A DNA stretch of 64,000 nt from Paraburkholderia tropica (GCF_914484835.1 NZ_CAJZAR010000049.1:1-64000); one strand, 5' to 3'. Shown: positions 8,576 through 17,454, numbered from the stretch's first letter. Made by a program: numbers and translations. Notes: generated from the letters alone by a model not told the origin.

Positions 8576-9481
8576 ATGGAACTGGCCCAATTGCAGATTT
8601 TCAGGGAAATCGCCGACGCGGGCAGCGTGCAGGCCGCCGCGCAGCGCCTGCATCGCGTGCCGTCCAATCTCACGACGCGGCTGCGCCAGCTAGAAGAGGA
8701 ACTGGGCGCGGAGCTGTTTATCCGCGAGAAGATGCGGCTGCGGCTTTCGGCGACGGGCGCGGCGTTTCTCGACTACACGCGCCGCATACTCGATCTCGTC
8801 GACGAAGCAAAACTCTCGGTGGCCGGCGACGAGCCGCGCGGCGCGCTACCGCTCGGCTCGCTCGAAAGCACGGCGGCCGTGCATATTCCGCCCGTGCTGG
8901 CGGCGTTTCACCAGCGTTATGCCGATGTGACGCTCGAATTTTCGACGGGGCCGTCGGGCGAACTGATCGACCGCGTGATCGAAGGCGAGCTGGCGGCCAC
9001 TTTCGTGGACGGCCCGGTCGCGCATCCGGCGCTCACGGGCGTGCCCGTTTTCGACGACGAACTGATCCTGATCTCCGCCGCGAACCGCGCGCCGATCAAA
9101 CGCGCGCGCGACGTGAACGGCGCGAATCTCTACGCATTCCGCTCGAACTGCTCGTATCGGCGCACCTTCGAGCGCTGGTTCGAGGAGGACGGCGCGGCGC
9201 CGGGGCGTATCTTCGAAATGGAGTCGTATCACGGCATGCTCGCGTGCGTCTCGGCGGGCGCGGGGCTCGCGCTCATGCCCGCGAGTCTGCTCGACAGCCT
9301 GCCGAACCGCAGTGCGGTCAAGGCGCATCGGCTGCCGGCGGCGTATCGCAAGGTGAATATCTATCTGGTGTGGCGGCGCGATTTGCGCTCGCCGGCCGTG
9401 CAGCGGCTTGTCGAGATGCTGGAGACGCAGCGCAAGGCGGGCGCGCAGACCGGGCAGACTGGGGAAAGCGCGAGCGCGTGA
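8576..9481 (+). CDS. LysR-family regulator (PtrR/YneJ-like)
   Basis: A 301-residue LysR protein with a winged HTH at 1-60 (QLQIFREIADAGSVQAAAQRL, then RVPSNLTTRLRQLE) and a periplasmic-binding-like effector domain from about 90. The phrases RVPSNLTTR and GSLESTAAV recall PtrR, the regulator next to sad in enterobacteria. The ATG at 8576 follows CGGAG. It probably controls the divergent semialdehyde dehydrogenase through the 99-base spacer, which holds a perfect palindrome. Confidence 0.88.
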   Translation: MELAQLQIFREIADAGSVQAAAQRLHRVPSNLTTRLRQLEEELGAELFIREKMRLRLSATGAAFLDYTRRILDLVDEAKLSVAGDEPRGALPLGSLESTAAVHIPPVLAAFHQRYADVTLEFSTGPSGELIDRVIEGELAATFVDGPVAHPALTGVPVFDDELILISAANRAPIKRARDVNGANLYAFRSNCSYRRTFERWFEEDGAAPGRIFEMESYHGMLACVSAGAGLALMPASLLDSLPNRSAVKAHRLPAAYRKVNIYLVWRRDLRSPAVQRLVEMLETQRKAGAQTGQTGESASA

Positions 9482-9499
9482 GGGCGTGTCGGTGAAGTG

Positions 9500-9832
9500 C
9501 TAGCCGTGCTTGGGCGGCAAGGGTTGATCGAGGCCCGGCTCGGTCGGCGCGGGGACGGCGTCGCCGAATGGCCGGGGCAGGTCGGCGGGCGGAGCGTCTT
9601 GATCGGGCGCGGGTTCGGGCGTTTGGTCCGGCCTGTCGTCGGACTTGTCGTCAGGCGTCTTGTCGCGCGATTTCGGCGGCAGCGGCTGGTCGAGGCCCGG
9701 TTCGGTCGGCGCGGGAATGGCGTCGCCGATGGGTTTGGGCAGATCGGTGGGGCGGGTGTCGTCGTTGGGCGGCGTGTCGGGGGCGTCGGCGCGCTCGTCA
9801 CGTGCATTGCTGTCGCTGGATGGCGTGCTCAT
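9500..9832 (-). CDS. Small hydrophilic protein with two near-identical 25-residue repeats
   Basis: A 110-residue protein rich in Asp and Pro, with no Cys and no hydrophobic segment, so probably disordered. A unit beginning DLP(K/R)P and ending GLDQPLPPK occurs twice, at residues 30-54 and 84-108, joined by an acidic linker. The ATG at 9832 has GGGAG upstream. The repeat is visible in DNA too (9671-9745 and 9509-9583), so it is a recent internal duplication. I do not recognise the family. Confidence 0.6.
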   Translation of the reverse strand: MSTPSSDSNARDERADAPDTPPNDDTRPTDLPKPIGDAIPAPTEPGLDQPLPPKSRDKTPDDKSDDRPDQTPEPAPDQDAPPADLPRPFGDAVPAPTEPGLDQPLPPKHG

Positions 9833-10074
9833 CGTTTGACTCCCTGAATCGGGTGATCGTGCTCGATGTTCTGCATGGACCATGCCAATCGCGGCCTTGC
9901 CCCGTCTGACGGTGCATCTCAGGCGCGACGGCGAGCGGTCAGATTGATCGACGCGGTAAGCGCTGCTCTGGCGCTTGAAAAATCTGCGCGCGCGGCGCGG
10001 TGACGCGATCCGATATAGTGTCGGCGCGTAGTTTTCTTTGAGCCTGTCTTCAAGCCCTTCAGCAAGCGAACCCC

Positions 10075-10542
10075 ATGCAAATCCTCGTCGATGCCGACGC
10101 GTGTCCCGTCGTCGTGAAGGACATCCTGTTTCGCGCGGCGCGCCGCGTCGAAGTGATCGTGACGCTGGTCGCGAACCAATATCTGCGCACGCCGACGTCG
10201 CCGTTCATCCGCTCGATTCAGGTGCCCGCCGGCTTCGACGTGGCCGATAAACGCATCGTCGAGATGGCCGAGCCCGGCGATCTGGTGATCACGGCCGACA
10301 TTCCGCTCGCGGCGGCGGTGCTGGACAAGGGCGCACGCGCGCTGGATCCGCGCGGGAGCTGGTTCACGGCTGAGAATATTCGCGAGCGGCTGACAGTGCG
10401 CGACGCGATGGAGCAGCTGCGCAGCGCGGGGATCGACACCGGCGGCCCGGCGCCTTATGCGCTGCGTGACAGCCGGACCTTTGCGGGCCAGCTGGATCGA
10501 TTCCTCGCGACGGCCGCCACGCCGAAGCGCGGGACGTCATGA
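10075..10542 (+). CDS. YaiI/YqxD family protein (DUF188, PIN-like)
   Basis: A 155-residue cytosolic protein of the UPF0178 (YaiI/YqxD) family. It shows the N-terminal signature MQILVDADACPVVVKDIL, the middle segment ADKRIVEMAEPGDLVITADIPLA and the C-terminal GGPAPYALRDSRTFAGQLDRFL. The conserved Asp residues resemble a PIN/NYN nuclease site, but activity has not been settled for the family. The length is normal. Confidence 0.93.
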   Translation: MQILVDADACPVVVKDILFRAARRVEVIVTLVANQYLRTPTSPFIRSIQVPAGFDVADKRIVEMAEPGDLVITADIPLAAAVLDKGARALDPRGSWFTAENIRERLTVRDAMEQLRSAGIDTGGPAPYALRDSRTFAGQLDRFLATAATPKRGTS

Positions 10543-10720
10543 GTCGACCGGATGAGTGCGGCCAAACCATGCAATTAATGCATGCGACCGACGAAAACAG
10601 CCGTGCCCGCGCCGCGCGCTACCGGGAGGTGCGCGGGTAAGCGGGCACACGCCGACGACGGCCTCACCCGGGCATTCGCGCCGGGGACGGCCGTTCAGCG
10701 GCTAACTGCGGGCTAACTGC

Positions 10721-10990
10721 TTAGCGGCGACGAGCTTGCGCCGGACGCGGGCCACCGCCCGATGCATCCTTGTGGCGGAAGTTGATGCGGCCCTTCGTCA
10801 GGTCGTAGACCGACAATTCGAGCGTGACGCGGTCGCCCGCGATGATGCGAATGTGGTTCTTGCGCATGCGGCCCGACGCGTAAGCGTTCACGACCACGCC
10901 GTTTTCGAGCGTGACGCGATACTTGCTGTCCGGCAGCACTTCGTCGACGACGCCGTCGAGTTCAAGCAGTTCTTCCTTCGCCAAATCCAT
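10721..10990 (-). CDS. infA: Translation initiation factor IF-1 (second-type copy)
   Basis: An S1/OB-fold protein with KYRVTLENGVVV, YASGRMRKNHIRI and RVTLELSVYDLTKGRINFRHKD, diagnostic for IF-1. The C-terminus has an extra Gly/Pro/Arg tail. It binds the 30S A site during initiation. Start choice: the ATG at 10990 gives MDLAKEELLELD, but AGGAGG ends only 1 nt before it. The in-frame TTG at 10984 gives the usual family start MAKEELLELD with a 7-nt spacer, so TTG may be the true start. It lies downstream of the cold-shock gene on the same strand, fitting the cold induction known for IF-1. Confidence 0.93.
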   Translation of the reverse strand: MDLAKEELLELDGVVDEVLPDSKYRVTLENGVVVNAYASGRMRKNHIRIIAGDRVTLELSVYDLTKGRINFRHKDASGGGPRPAQARRR

Positions 10991-11008
10991 TCCTCCTGAA
11001 ATACACAA

Positions 11009-11422
11009 TGCCGCGCTCGCGGGGAGCGCGCTGAGATGCCCTGTACGAACGCCGTCGGCTCGCTACGGTTGCCCGGTGCCCCGCGCCCGCGATGCACGCG
11101 GACGAGACGGCAAATGCGCTCGGGAACCGGCAACGGCGAGGCCCTCGGCCGCCAGAATCAGGCGATCCCGCACCGCGACGTTCGTCCGCCAATGCGTGGG
11201 CAACTCGTGCTCTTGATGAGCCAACCGTGAACACGGACGTGCTGGCGTGAGCCAGATTATCCGCCGGAACGACCATCGGGCGCGTGTGCACCAGGTGTCC
11301 TGGCCTGCGGGCGCAGCGAACACAAACGCGGGAACACGCACAAGATACGCGTGGCGTGTGACAGCCACGGTCTGAGACAGGGCAAGCGCGTCCAGCCAGA
11401 GGCCGGACGCGATGCAAACACC
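11009..11422. other. Spacer between cold-shock gene and infA
   Basis: 414 bases. A GCGTCC...GGACGC hairpin (11388-11410) lies just after the cold-shock stop and lacks a T run. The rest would be infA 5' leader/promoter on the minus strand; I see no ORF worth calling. Confidence 0.45.
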
Positions 11423-11626
11423 TTACAGCGGCGTGATGTTCGAAGCCTGGAGGCCCTTCGGACCACGCTTGGTTTCGTAGCTGACCTTCTGGCCTTCTGC
11501 CAGGGTCTTGAAGCCCGTGCCACGCACTTCCGAGAAGTGAGCGAACAGGTCGTCGCCGCCCTTGTCCGGGGTGATGAAGCCAAAGCCCTTGCTGTCGTTA
11601 AACCACTTGACGGTACCGGTTTCCAC
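11423..11626 (-). CDS. cspA: Cold-shock protein, CspA family
   Basis: A 67-residue single-stranded nucleic-acid-binding OB fold with the RNP1 KGFGFITP and RNP2 DLFAHFSEV motifs. I chose the GTG at 11626, which gives the family start (M)ETGTVKWFND and has AAGGA 7 nt upstream; the ORF can be extended to 11659 with no family match. CspA proteins act as RNA chaperones. The 259-base upstream spacer would allow the long structured 5' leader usual for csp genes. Confidence 0.95.
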   Translation of the reverse strand: METGTVKWFNDSKGFGFITPDKGGDDLFAHFSEVRGTGFKTLAEGQKVSYETKRGPKGLQASNITPL

Positions 11627-11885
11627 TAGAAAATCCTTGAATAAACAATAAACACACATGCGCCCCGGAAAAGGGCGAATAAAGTATCAAGCAGGAGAGG
11701 TCAACGAGAGCCGCTAATGTCGATCAGCCGAAGCAGACCGGTAGCGGCAAAAGATGAGCAGACACAGCTGAAGATTTACCTGTCGACATTACACGAAGTC
11801 GGGCATCTGGTCAAGTGCTTGTGTGCGTGCGGCGTTGCGGATCGCTCGCCCTTTTAGGCGAAGTGCGCGACGGGCGCCTCATACG

Positions 11886-13448
11886 TCACAGCGGCATTAC
11901 AACGCCGCCCTCGACCTTGAACCCGGCGATCAGCGTATTGAGCGAATTCGCGTGCTCGGCGAGCGACGACGCGGCCGCCGCGCTTTCTTCGACCAGCGCC
12001 GCGTTCTGCTGCGTGACTTCGTCCATCTGCGTGACGGCGAGGCCGACCTGCTCGATGCCGTCGCTCTGCTCGCGCGAGGCGGCGGCGATTTCGTGGATCA
12101 GCGTGGCGACGCGCGTCGTCGAGGTCTGGATCTCGGCCATCGCGCCGCTCGCCTCGGTGACGAGTTCCGCGCCGCTCGCCACGCGTCCCGTCGAGCCCGC
12201 GATCAGCGCGCCGATCTCGCGCGCGGCCGCCGAGGCGCGCTGCGCGAGATTGCGCACCTCGCCCGCGACCACGGCGAAGCCGCGTCCTTCCTCGCCCGCC
12301 CGCGCCGCTTCGACCGCCGCGTTGAGCGCCAGGATATTCGTCTGGAACGCGATGCTCTCGATCGTGCCGATGATGTCGGTCATCTTCGACGAACTGGCAT
12401 GAATCTCGTGCATCGTCTGCTCCATGCGCGTGACCGCGTCGCGGCCGCGCCCGGCCACGTCGGAGGCGCCGAGCGCGAGTTCGCGCGCCTGCTGCGCGTG
12501 GACCGCGTTGGCCTGCACCGTGCCGATCAGCTCCTGCATGGCCGAAGCCGTCTGCGCCAGCGACGACGCCTGTTCCTCGGTGCGCTGCGAGAGGTCGAGA
12601 TTGCCGGTGGCGATTTGCTGCGTGGCGGTCGCCATCGCGTTCGCGCCGCTGCGCACCTGCTCCATCGTCTCGCGCAGGCGCGTCTGCATCGCTGCGAGGC
12701 TGTCGAGCAGCAGGCCCATTTCGTCGGCGCGATGGGCGGTGACGCGGGTCGTGAGATCGCCGGCCGCGATTGCCTCGAAATGCGCCATCGCCGCGCGCAG
12801 CGGGTCCATCACCGCGCGACGCAGGCCGCGCCAGCTCAGGAACGCGATCAGCAGCGCCAGCGCGATGCTCGCGCCGCACACCACGCCGAGCGTGTGGAAG
12901 CGCTCGCTCGATTGCGCGTCGGCGCGTCGCGCGGCTTCGTCGAGATAGTTTTCGAGCGCGCCCTGGCTCGTGTTCATCGCGGTGTAGAGGCCGATCAGCT
13001 CGGCGGCGCGGTGCTCGTCCATCCAGCTCGTGTCGCCGCTGCGGATGGCGGCGATCAGGCGGTCGATCGCGTCGCGCCGCACGGCGCCGCGTTTGGCGTC
13101 GAGGTCGTCGGTGAGCGCCTGGAGTTCGGCGGTCTTGGGCAGCGCGCGGAACTGCTGCCACCAGCGGTCCGATTCGGCGAGCAGCATTTGCGCGCGGTCG
13201 AGCTGCGGGCCGAGTTGCGGCGAATGCGGATTCGCCACCGCCCAGTCGAGACCGAAGCGCGCGCGCGACATGGCCGTGCCCGATTTGCCGAGCGCCACCG
13301 CCGATGCGAAATGCACCGCATACGCGTCGTGCTGCGCGCGATTGGTCAGATCCATGCCGATCAGGCTGACAACGCCCATCGCCACCACTAGTGCCCCGAG
13401 TGTCACGACCGTCAGCGCGAGTCGCAAATTGATAGTCAGGCTTTTCAT
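11886..13448 (-). CDS. Methyl-accepting chemotaxis protein (Tar-like, 4HB ligand domain)
   Basis: A 520-residue chemoreceptor with TM1 about 10-31, a periplasmic four-helix-bundle ligand domain about 32-187, TM2 about 188-208, a HAMP segment and a long cytoplasmic coiled coil. The hairpin tip reads IAFQTNILALNAAVEAARAGEEGRGFAVVA. There is no C-terminal CheR/CheB-tethering pentapeptide; it ends GGVVMPL. It would signal to CheA/CheW at the cell pole; the ligand is unknown. No other che genes are nearby. Confidence 0.93.
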   Translation of the reverse strand: MKSLTINLRLALTVVTLGALVVAMGVVSLIGMDLTNRAQHDAYAVHFASAVALGKSGTAMSRARFGLDWAVANPHSPQLGPQLDRAQMLLAESDRWWQQFRALPKTAELQALTDDLDAKRGAVRRDAIDRLIAAIRSGDTSWMDEHRAAELIGLYTAMNTSQGALENYLDEAARRADAQSSERFHTLGVVCGASIALALLIAFLSWRGLRRAVMDPLRAAMAHFEAIAAGDLTTRVTAHRADEMGLLLDSLAAMQTRLRETMEQVRSGANAMATATQQIATGNLDLSQRTEEQASSLAQTASAMQELIGTVQANAVHAQQARELALGASDVAGRGRDAVTRMEQTMHEIHASSSKMTDIIGTIESIAFQTNILALNAAVEAARAGEEGRGFAVVAGEVRNLAQRASAAAREIGALIAGSTGRVASGAELVTEASGAMAEIQTSTTRVATLIHEIAAASREQSDGIEQVGLAVTQMDEVTQQNAALVEESAAAASSLAEHANSLNTLIAGFKVEGGVVMPL

Positions 13449-13453
13449 TATTG

Positions 13454-13486
13454 TTCCATATACGAAACATCATGCCGCGTATGGAA
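13454..13486. promoter_or_regulatory. Inverted repeat and possible promoter of the chemoreceptor gene
   Basis: TTCCATA (13454-13460) and TATGGAA (13480-13486) form an inverted repeat just upstream of the receptor ATG. A TATACT -10-like box lies just beyond it on the minus strand. Weakly supported. Confidence 0.35.
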
Positions 13487-13580
13487 AGTATAACGGCACG
13501 TTCGCACTGGAAATTAATCGGGTTCGTTGGGTGTTTACCCTTGGGGCTGGCGAGCGCTCGGGCGCAATTTATACAGTTTA

Positions 13581-13603
13581 TATGTACAGTTAAACTGTAC
13601 ATA
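13581..13603. promoter_or_regulatory. Operator palindrome before the marR-type gene
   Basis: Two perfect 11-bp arms, TATGTACAGTT and AACTGTACATA, flank a single central A; a further half-site ATACAGTTTA directly precedes it. It ends 15 bases before the MarR start and so probably overlaps the promoter, as expected for autorepression. Confidence 0.7.
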
Positions 13604-13618
13604 TGCTAGTCTTCGCCC

Positions 13619-14104
13619 ATGACAACGCGATCCCTTTCCCACTCGACCGATAGCGCCACCAATAGCGCCATAGACAGCGCCACCGATCTGCCCGCGCTGG
13701 CGGGCGAGTTGCGCGTGGCCGTCGGCAAACTGGTCCGGCGTGTGCGCGGACAGGCGCAGGCCGGCGATTTCACCTCGTCGCAGAAGTCGGTGATCGTGCA
13801 TCTGGACCGCAGCGGTCCGGCCACGGTCTCCGAACTGGCGCGCGCCGAGAGCGTCAAGCCGCAGTCCATGCGGATCACCGTGGCGGGGCTGGAGGCGCTG
13901 GGCGTGGTCGAGGGCGAGGCCGATCCCGACGACGGGCGCAAAACGCTCATCAAGCTCACGTCCGCGTTCCGGCGCAAGCTGCACGCGAGCCGCGCCGCGA
14001 AAGAGGACTGGCTCGTGCAGGCGCTGCAGGCGCAGCTTTCGGCGAAAGAGCGGGCCGCGCTCGCCGATGCCGTGAAGCTGCTGCAACGTCTCGCCGACTT
14101 CTAA
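13619..14104 (+). CDS. MarR-family transcriptional regulator
   Basis: A 161-residue winged-helix repressor: TSSQKSVIVHLDRSGPATVSELARAESVKPQSMRITVAGLEALG followed by the wing EADPDDGRKTLIKLT. It has a polar N-terminal tail of about 22 residues. No ribosome site is evident before the ATG, so translation may be leaderless or start elsewhere. A 23-bp palindrome ends 15 bases upstream. It is the first gene of an apparent three-gene operon with an isochorismatase-family hydrolase and a membrane protein, which it probably autoregulates in response to a small ligand. Confidence 0.88.
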   Translation: MTTRSLSHSTDSATNSAIDSATDLPALAGELRVAVGKLVRRVRGQAQAGDFTSSQKSVIVHLDRSGPATVSELARAESVKPQSMRITVAGLEALGVVEGEADPDDGRKTLIKLTSAFRRKLHASRAAKEDWLVQALQAQLSAKERAALADAVKLLQRLADF

Positions 14105-14139
14105 ACCGCTTCGTCACGCCAGTCACGCCACGGAATCTC

Positions 14140-14703
14140 ATGCCTTACACCGCGCTCGACCCCAACACGGCGCTCATCGTCGTCGACTTGCAGAAGGGCA
14201 TCGTGGGTGCGCCCTTCGTGCATCCCATCGAACCCGTGATCGAACGGACCCGCGCGTTGCTGCGCGCGTTTCGCGCGCGCGGCTTGCCGGTCGTGCTGGT
14301 CAACGTGGCGGGCGTCGCGCCCGGACGCACGGAGCGGCCGCGACGCCACGACGTCCTGCCCGAAGGCTGGACGGATTTCATCGACGATCTTGACCAGCAG
14401 CCCGCCGATATCGTCGTGACGAAGCGCACGTGGGGCGCATTCGCCCACACCGCGCTCGACGCGCGTTTGAAGGCGCTGGGCGTCACGCAAGTCGTGATCA
14501 CGGGCGTTGCGACCGGCACCGGCGTCGAATCGACCGCACGTCAGGCCTACGAACTCGGCTTCAACGTGAGCCTCGCGATCGACGCCATGACCGACGCGCG
14601 CGCCGAGGCGCACGACTACAGCATCGCGCACGTTTTTCCCCGCCTGGGCGAAACGGGCGTGGCTCAGGACATCATCGATTTACTTGCCGCGAGGAGCGTC
14701 TGA
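14140..14703 (+). CDS. Isochorismatase-family hydrolase lacking the catalytic Cys
   Basis: A 187-residue alpha/beta hydrolase with the family Asp in VVDLQKG (about residue 16) and Lys in VVTKRTWGAF (about 95). The usual Cys of the GVAT-x-x-C-VEST motif is replaced by Gly at about 128 (GVATGTGVEST). True isochorismatases such as EntB and PhzD also have Gly there and do not use a thiol nucleophile, whereas nicotinamidase-type members need Cys. This enzyme is therefore unlikely to be an amidohydrolase. It sits 35 nt after the MarR gene and 1 nt before the membrane protein gene. Confidence 0.85.
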   Translation: MPYTALDPNTALIVVDLQKGIVGAPFVHPIEPVIERTRALLRAFRARGLPVVLVNVAGVAPGRTERPRRHDVLPEGWTDFIDDLDQQPADIVVTKRTWGAFAHTALDARLKALGVTQVVITGVATGTGVESTARQAYELGFNVSLAIDAMTDARAEAHDYSIAHVFPRLGETGVAQDIIDLLAARSV

Positions 14704-14704
14704 A

Positions 14705-15034
14705 ATGGTTGGGTCACAGGTTGTTGCGTACTTCTTTGGCGGCGCATTGCTCGCGAATGCCGTGCCGCATTTCGTCGGCGGCGTGATGGGCGAGCCGTTT
14801 CAGACGCCGTTTGCGAATCCGCCGGGCAAGGGCTTGTCGTCGTCGACGGTGAATGTGCTGTGGGGATGCTTGAATTTCGTCGCGAGCTATTTTCTGGTCT
14901 GCCGCGTAGGCGATTTCTCGCTGAAGACGAGCGCCGATGTCGTGCCGTTCGGGCTCGGCGTGCTGGCGATGGGGCTGTTCGCGGCGCGCCACTTCGGCGC
15001 GCTGCATGGCGGCAATACGCCGAAAGGCACCTGA
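14705..15034 (+). CDS. Small integral membrane protein, MarR operon
   Basis: A 109-residue protein with three to four hydrophobic segments (about 5-25, 48-66, 78-98), ending in a polar tail. I cannot name the family. It starts 1 nt after the stop of the hydrolase gene, so it is surely cotranscribed with it and probably shares the inducer of the MarR regulator. A strong bidirectional terminator follows. Confidence 0.75.
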   Translation: MVGSQVVAYFFGGALLANAVPHFVGGVMGEPFQTPFANPPGKGLSSSTVNVLWGCLNFVASYFLVCRVGDFSLKTSADVVPFGLGVLAMGLFAARHFGALHGGNTPKGT

Positions 15035-15055
15035 TTCAAGGCCTTCGGCACGCAT

Positions 15056-15095
15056 AAAAAAACGCGCCTCGTGAAATACGAGGCGCGTTTTATAT
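15056..15095. terminator. Bidirectional rho-independent terminator
   Basis: An ACGCGCCTCGT...ACGAGGCGCGT stem (11 bp) with A-run on the left and T-run on the right serves both convergent transcripts. Confidence 0.88.
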
Positions 15096-15145
15096 TTTCG
15101 CGGAATGCGCGGATGACGAAAATAATTCGCCATCCGAATCAATTA

Positions 15146-17077
15146 TCAAGCCGCTGCAATTTCGATTACGTCGTCGGCTTCTTCGATTGCCGTGGTTTTC
15201 GCCGCGTGCTCGCGAATCAGGCGATACACCGTTTCGCCCGGCACCGTTTCCTCGTCGAGCAGCCGGTCGGCGATGGCGCGCAATACCGGTTCGTTCGCGC
15301 GCAGCAGCGCGAAACAGGCGTCGTTGAGTTCGTGCAGCAGCGCATTCGCGTGCTCGATCGCGCTCTTGAGTTGCAGTCCCGCCACCTGCTGCGGCAGCGC
15401 GGCGAGACTGAACAGATTGCCGTCGGCGTTGAAGCCGTGTTTCGACACCATGTCGAGCCCGATGCGCGACGCTTCCTGCAAGTCCTGCGCGGCGCCGCTC
15501 GATGCTTCGTCGAACATCAGCAGTTCCGCGTTGCGCCCGCCGAGCAGCACCTGAATCTCGTTGCGCATTTCCGTTTCGCGGTACAGATACTTGTCCTGCA
15601 TCTTCGTGATGAGCGCCACGCCGAGCGCGCCGCCGCGCGGCAGGATCGTCACTTCTTCGAGCACGCCGGTGCCGAGCAGCGCGGCCACGAGTCCGTGGCC
15701 CGCTTCGTGAATCGCGATGCGCGTGCGTTCGTCGTCGGACAGCGCGCGCTCCGCGCCGTTGATATCGCCGATGCGCGCGATCTTGATGGCTTCGAGAAAA
15801 TGCGCCGCGCCCACATGGCGATCGCCCGCCTTGCGCGCGACGAGTCCGGCCTGATTGACGATCATCGAGAGCGTGGCGGGCGAGAGGCCGGTCGTGAGCC
15901 GCGCGAGCTGGTCGAAATCGATGTCGTCGGTTTTCGTCTTCAGATTGGCCGCGTAGAAACGCAGGATGTCCGCGCGGTCTTCGAGATCGGGCACGCGCAC
16001 GGCCACGGTGCGATCGAAGCGGCCAGGGCGGCGCAGCGCTTCGTCGAGATTGTCCGGATGATTGGTCGCGGCCACGATGATGATGCCTTCGTTCGACGCG
16101 AAACCGTCCATTTCCGCGAGCAGCTGATTGATGATGCGGTTGCTCTCCGCTTCGACCGGGCCGCCGCCCGTGTCGGTGCGCTTGCCGAGGCCGTCGGCTT
16201 CGTCGATGAAGATGACCGTGGGCGCGTTCTTGCGCGCGAGTTCGAACAGGCGTTTCACTTTCTGGATGCCGACGCCGTAATACTTCGCGCTGAAATAGCT
16301 GCCCGTGATCGCGATGAAGCTCGCGCCGCATTCGCCCGCGAGCGCCTGCGCGAGACGCGTCTTGCCGACGCCGGGGCCGCCCGTCATGAGGATGCCGCAC
16401 GGCGCGCGCACGCCCATGCCGGTGAATTGCGCGGGTTCGGTGAGCCACGCGCGCACGTCGGCGAGCGCGGATTTGGCTTCGCCCGCGCCGATCACATCGT
16501 CGAAACGGAGCACGGGCGGCTTGCCGAGCAGTTGCGCGCCGCCCGTCATTTCGCGGCGCACGAACCACGCGAGGCCGCCGAGCATGAGCACGGAGAGCAG
16601 CAGGCTCAGCGCGTCGCGCACATGGTCGAAGGTGTCGCTCCAGCGCGCGAGGCCGGTGCGCACGTTGGCGTCCGGCAGCCACACGAGTTGCCAGGGCGCG
16701 GCGCCGTCCGGTTTCAGGTCGCCGAGCAGCAGGGCGTTCGAGAACGTGCCGTTGTGATCGGCGACGTAATATTTATCACCTTGCAGGGTCGAAACCAGAA
16801 TCGCGTCGCGGCTCACGCCGATGGCGCGCACGTCATGCGCGCGGATATCGCCGAGCATGGCCGACACGTCTTTCTCGCGATGCGTCCACGCGGACGCGTC
16901 GTGACGCATCTCGCTCGCCACGCCGCTGAGCGCTTCGGGCTGGGACTGCGTGACGGGCTCGGCCGGCTGTTGCCGCCAATGCAGAAAACCCACGGTTGCC
17001 GCGAGCGCGGCCACCGCCGCCCCGCACGCCACATAGCGGCCAACACGTGACCAGAGCGAATTTCTTGCCGGTTTCAT
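15146..17077 (-). CDS. FtsH-like membrane-bound AAA+ zinc metalloprotease paralogue
   Basis: A 643-residue protein: TM1 about 13-31, a divergent periplasmic domain, TM2 about 157-174, and an AAA+ module with Walker A GGPGVGKT (233-240), Walker B VIFIDEADG (288-296) and SRH RRPGRFDR (349-356). The M41 peptidase motif HEAGH is at 457-461, with a likely third zinc ligand Asp near 532. All catalytic motifs are intact. The periplasmic region and C-terminus differ from housekeeping FtsH, and the usual neighbour ftsJ/rlmE is absent, so this looks like an accessory copy. It ends against the bidirectional terminator at 15056-15095. Confidence 0.88.
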   Translation of the reverse strand: MKPARNSLWSRVGRYVACGAAVAALAATVGFLHWRQQPAEPVTQSQPEALSGVASEMRHDASAWTHREKDVSAMLGDIRAHDVRAIGVSRDAILVSTLQGDKYYVADHNGTFSNALLLGDLKPDGAAPWQLVWLPDANVRTGLARWSDTFDHVRDALSLLLSVLMLGGLAWFVRREMTGGAQLLGKPPVLRFDDVIGAGEAKSALADVRAWLTEPAQFTGMGVRAPCGILMTGGPGVGKTRLAQALAGECGASFIAITGSYFSAKYYGVGIQKVKRLFELARKNAPTVIFIDEADGLGKRTDTGGGPVEAESNRIINQLLAEMDGFASNEGIIIVAATNHPDNLDEALRRPGRFDRTVAVRVPDLEDRADILRFYAANLKTKTDDIDFDQLARLTTGLSPATLSMIVNQAGLVARKAGDRHVGAAHFLEAIKIARIGDINGAERALSDDERTRIAIHEAGHGLVAALLGTGVLEEVTILPRGGALGVALITKMQDKYLYRETEMRNEIQVLLGGRNAELLMFDEASSGAAQDLQEASRIGLDMVSKHGFNADGNLFSLAALPQQVAGLQLKSAIEHANALLHELNDACFALLRANEPVLRAIADRLLDEETVPGETVYRLIREHAAKTTAIEEADDVIEIAAA

Positions 17078-17454
17078 CGAACACTTCCTGCGCGGGCCCG
17101 CTGGCGCGGTGCCCGAAAAACATCGTACGGGAGGGACTGGCGGCGCGAATCTCGGATGGTCGAGCGTTCGGCCTGAATGGAGGCGGATTGAAAAATCCCG
17201 ACTGAAAAAATCGTTAGCAATGCGAACACGACCCTGTTTACTCGCATTTCTCCATTGGCATTATGCCCGCGCATTATGCCTGCGTTAACCGGCAATCAAA
17301 AACCGGGAATAGCACAACAAGTGGTTTCAATCCGCGCATATGATTGGGGACGGTGCGCCGGTTCGGCGCGGGAATGGCGCTTGCTCAATGACCCAGACCG
17401 CCCTTGCATCGCGTCGGGCGTACGACACATCCCACACCGGACGGAGGTCACATC
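17078..17454. other. Divergent spacer between ftsH-like gene and DUF1328 gene
   Basis: 377 bases, somewhat AT-richer than its neighbours in the middle. It should carry promoters for both genes; I see no clear ORF or repeat. Confidence 0.45.

Noticed and set aside
15071..17050. 659-codon plus-strand ORF opposite the FtsH-like gene
   Set aside because: An Arg/His-rich shadow with no family match; the minus-strand protein has all protease motifs.
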